From Litorimonas sp964435725 (GTDB lineage: Bacteria; Pseudomonadota; Alphaproteobacteria; Caulobacterales; Maricaulaceae), in the NCBI GenBank assembly GCA_964435725.1, contig CAYTAJ010000102.1, positions 1 to 7,332 of the forward strand: DNA of 7,332 nucleotides, in the 5' to 3' direction. Every line of letters begins with the position of its first letter. Positions within the stretch are counted from its first letter, which is position 1. The notes beneath the pieces are model-generated. The model saw only the letters and a program-made list of their open reading frames with translations, did not search any database and was not told where the DNA came from. The translations under genes were made by a program, and so were the position numbers. Shown one piece after another: positions 5,894-7,332 of this stretch.

Positions 5894-7198
5894 ATGGACG
5901 CCCCGACAAAACTGACGACGCTTTATATCGATTTCGATGCCTTTTTCGCGAATGTCGAGAAACAGCTCTGCCCCGAAGAAGCCCATCGGCCTACAGGGGT
6001 CAGTGCATTTCCATCTGATCATTCTGCCCTTATTGCGCAATGTTATGTCGCAAAAGCCTATGGCCTGCATCGCGGTATCAAAGTCCAAGAGGCCAAGAGG
6101 CTCTGTCCGGATATTCGTATCGTCCCTGCCCGACATGATGTTTATGTGCAGATGCATCACAAAATCATCGCCGCCATTGAGAAACACATCCCCGTCAAAA
6201 AAGTTTGGTCCGTCGATGAGATGGAATGTGACTTTGGTAAATTATCGGATGAGACCTGTCTGAATATAGCGCGAAAAATTCGTGACCAAATTTCTGAAGA
6301 TATTGGGGAGTATGTCACGCCGTCTATTGGGCTTTCTTCCTGCAATCTCTTGGCTAAAATTGCGGCTGAGATGAATAAGCCTCATGGATTTGAGGTGCTG
6401 CACCCACGCGATCTCCCGGGGCGGTTATTGGATGTACCTTTACGCGATGTACCCGGCATTGCCGCCGGAATTGAAAAACGGCTCAATGATGCGGGCATTC
6501 ATACGATGGAAGATTTTTGGCACAGTTCCCCTAAACAAGCCCGCGCCATTTGGCGTAGTGTTGAGGGCGAACGCGTCTGGTGGATGCTCCATGGCTATCC
6601 GGTTGAGAAAGCTCCCACAAAACGCGCCATGTATGGTCATAGCCGTCAACTTTCCGGCACTTGGACGAGCAAAAAACGCGGTGAAGATTGCCTGCGACTA
6701 CTCGCCGCCCAAGCCGCGCGACGTATGCGTAAAGACGGATTTTTAGCCACTAAACTCAGTGTTTCAATCAAAGATCAACGCAAAGATCGGTGGTCAGCAG
6801 AATTACACACAACACCCATACGCGATGATTATTCCATCTTGCGCCTCACACGCCGCGCCTATGCCGCTTGTTTCGAGCAAGGTGATATTCGCAGTGTAAG
6901 GCAGGTCTACATCACACTGCATGGGCTCACCCGTGACGGAGCCTTTGCGGATAATTTCTTCGACCCCAAAACCGATGAAACACAGAGAGAACGCCTGAGT
7001 CGATTAAGCGATGCGATTGATGCCACTAATGCTAAGTACCAATCCGATATTTTAACAGTCGGCTTGCAGGAACAACCGCCCGGAGATTATGCGGGCGGGA
7101 AAATCGCGTTTGGGCGTATTCCCGATGCTATGGCCTATGCCAAACGTGTTCAAGCGAGCGCAGAAGATCGCCACCGCAGGAAGCAAAAGCGCTCATAA
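5894..7198 (+). CDS. Y-family DNA polymerase (translesion), divergent ImpB/MucB/SamB-type subgroup
   Basis: A probable error-prone translesion polymerase that copies past damaged bases during the SOS response. The 434 residues include the Y-family catalytic core: YIDFDAFFANVE (metal ligand Asp13; steric-gate position Phe18), SVDEMECDF (Asp108, Glu109), GLSSCNLLAKIAAEMNKPHG (146-165) with Lys155, and a helix-hairpin-helix VPGIAAGIEKRLNDAGI (186-202). A little-finger-like region follows. Differences from DinB include CYVAK (50-54), where Y-family enzymes usually have SYEAR, so the triphosphate-contacting Arg appears to be Lys54. The segment aligned by position with the clamp-binding motif reads FADNFF and is degenerate. 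The C-terminus carries GGKIAFGRIPD and a basic tail. It is longer than DinB (about 350) and close to UmuC (about 420), yet no umuD, imuA or dnaE2 neighbour is present. A LexA box precedes it. Such proteins are sometimes mislabelled type VI secretion ImpB; the motifs exclude that. Confidence 0.93.
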   Translation: MDAPTKLTTLYIDFDAFFANVEKQLCPEEAHRPTGVSAFPSDHSALIAQCYVAKAYGLHRGIKVQEAKRLCPDIRIVPARHDVYVQMHHKIIAAIEKHIPVKKVWSVDEMECDFGKLSDETCLNIARKIRDQISEDIGEYVTPSIGLSSCNLLAKIAAEMNKPHGFEVLHPRDLPGRLLDVPLRDVPGIAAGIEKRLNDAGIHTMEDFWHSSPKQARAIWRSVEGERVWWMLHGYPVEKAPTKRAMYGHSRQLSGTWTSKKRGEDCLRLLAAQAARRMRKDGFLATKLSVSIKDQRKDRWSAELHTTPIRDDYSILRLTRRAYAACFEQGDIRSVRQVYITLHGLTRDGAFADNFFDPKTDETQRERLSRLSDAIDATNAKYQSDILTVGLQEQPPGDYAGGKIAFGRIPDAMAYAKRVQASAEDRHRRKQKRS

Positions 7199-7212
7199 AG
7201 TGGTGTGAGAAA

Positions 7213-7240
7213 AAGCCGTAAATTCCATAATTTAGGGCTT
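7213..7240 (-). terminator. Possible minus-strand hairpin terminator downstream of the polymerase gene
   Basis: AAGCC (7213-7217) pairs with GGCTT (7236-7240), and after a G-G mismatch TAAATT (7219-7224) pairs with AATTTA (7229-7234) around a CCAT loop. Read on the minus strand the stem is followed by a T run (7209-7214 region), but on the plus strand it is not, so it is a poor terminator for the polymerase mRNA. Its right arm overlaps the -35 of the tRNA promoter. Confidence 0.3.
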
Positions 7241-7267
7241 GAACACGGCGGTGCAGCCCCCTATATC
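7239..7267 (+). promoter_or_regulatory. Promoter of the initiator tRNA gene
   Basis: TTGAAC (7239-7244), 17 bases, TATATC (7262-7267) is a well-spaced housekeeping promoter, with a C-rich stretch before the -10 as is common at alphaproteobacterial stable-RNA genes. Transcription would begin near 7274, just before the tRNA 5' end at 7281. Confidence 0.7.
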
Positions 7268-7280
7268 ACGCTTCTCTTAA

Positions 7281-7332
<52 letters not shown>

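Noticed and set aside
5807..6187. Minus-strand 126-residue frame across the polymerase start and leader
   Set aside because: It is antisense to the conserved catalytic motifs of the polymerase and to its LexA box, with no family resemblance.
5894..7198. Type VI secretion ImpB identity for the polymerase
   Set aside because: The name clash comes from the plasmid impB/mucB/samB repair genes. The protein has the Y-family catalytic Asp and Asp-Glu motifs and no type VI neighbours.

Overview
The window looks like a piece of a marine-type alphaproteobacterial chromosome of intermediate GC. The clearest lineage clues are a perfect alphaproteobacterial LexA box (GTTC-N7-GTTC) in front of a Y-family polymerase, adjacent GANTC (CcrM-type) sites in the same leader, and an initiator tRNA with a TTGAAC-N17-TATATC promoter and a TCAGG anticodon stem. 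The mix of an S46 peptidase, a PhoD phosphatase and a sterol-desaturase-like protein would suit the Caulobacterales/Maricaulales/Hyphomonadales area, but that narrower placement is inference only.

Layout: a Tat-exported PhoD-like phosphatase (+) runs into a 100-base run of N. A membrane fatty acid hydroxylase/sterol desaturase (-) runs into the same gap from the other side, so both genes lack their 3' ends here. After a 234-base divergent intergenic region comes galU (+), complete. Its stop codon overlaps the stop of a convergent 728-residue S46 dipeptidyl-peptidase (-) within the tetranucleotide TTAA. A 257-base divergent regulatory region separates that peptidase from a 434-residue Y-family DNA polymerase (+) with a LexA box 23 bases before its ATG. 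The window ends inside an initiator tRNA-Met gene (+) that has its own promoter.

The genes do not form one pathway. PhoD (organic phosphate scavenging) and the S46 peptidase (oligopeptide breakdown in the periplasm) fit nutrient acquisition at the cell envelope. GalU supplies UDP-glucose for envelope and exopolysaccharide synthesis. The polymerase is a stand-alone, probably SOS-inducible translesion enzyme of a divergent subgroup. No mobile element, CRISPR array or multi-gene novel system is visible. The best leads are the polymerase with its LexA/GANTC leader, an imperfect direct repeat bracketing the galU leader, and small palindromes in the two divergent promoter regions.
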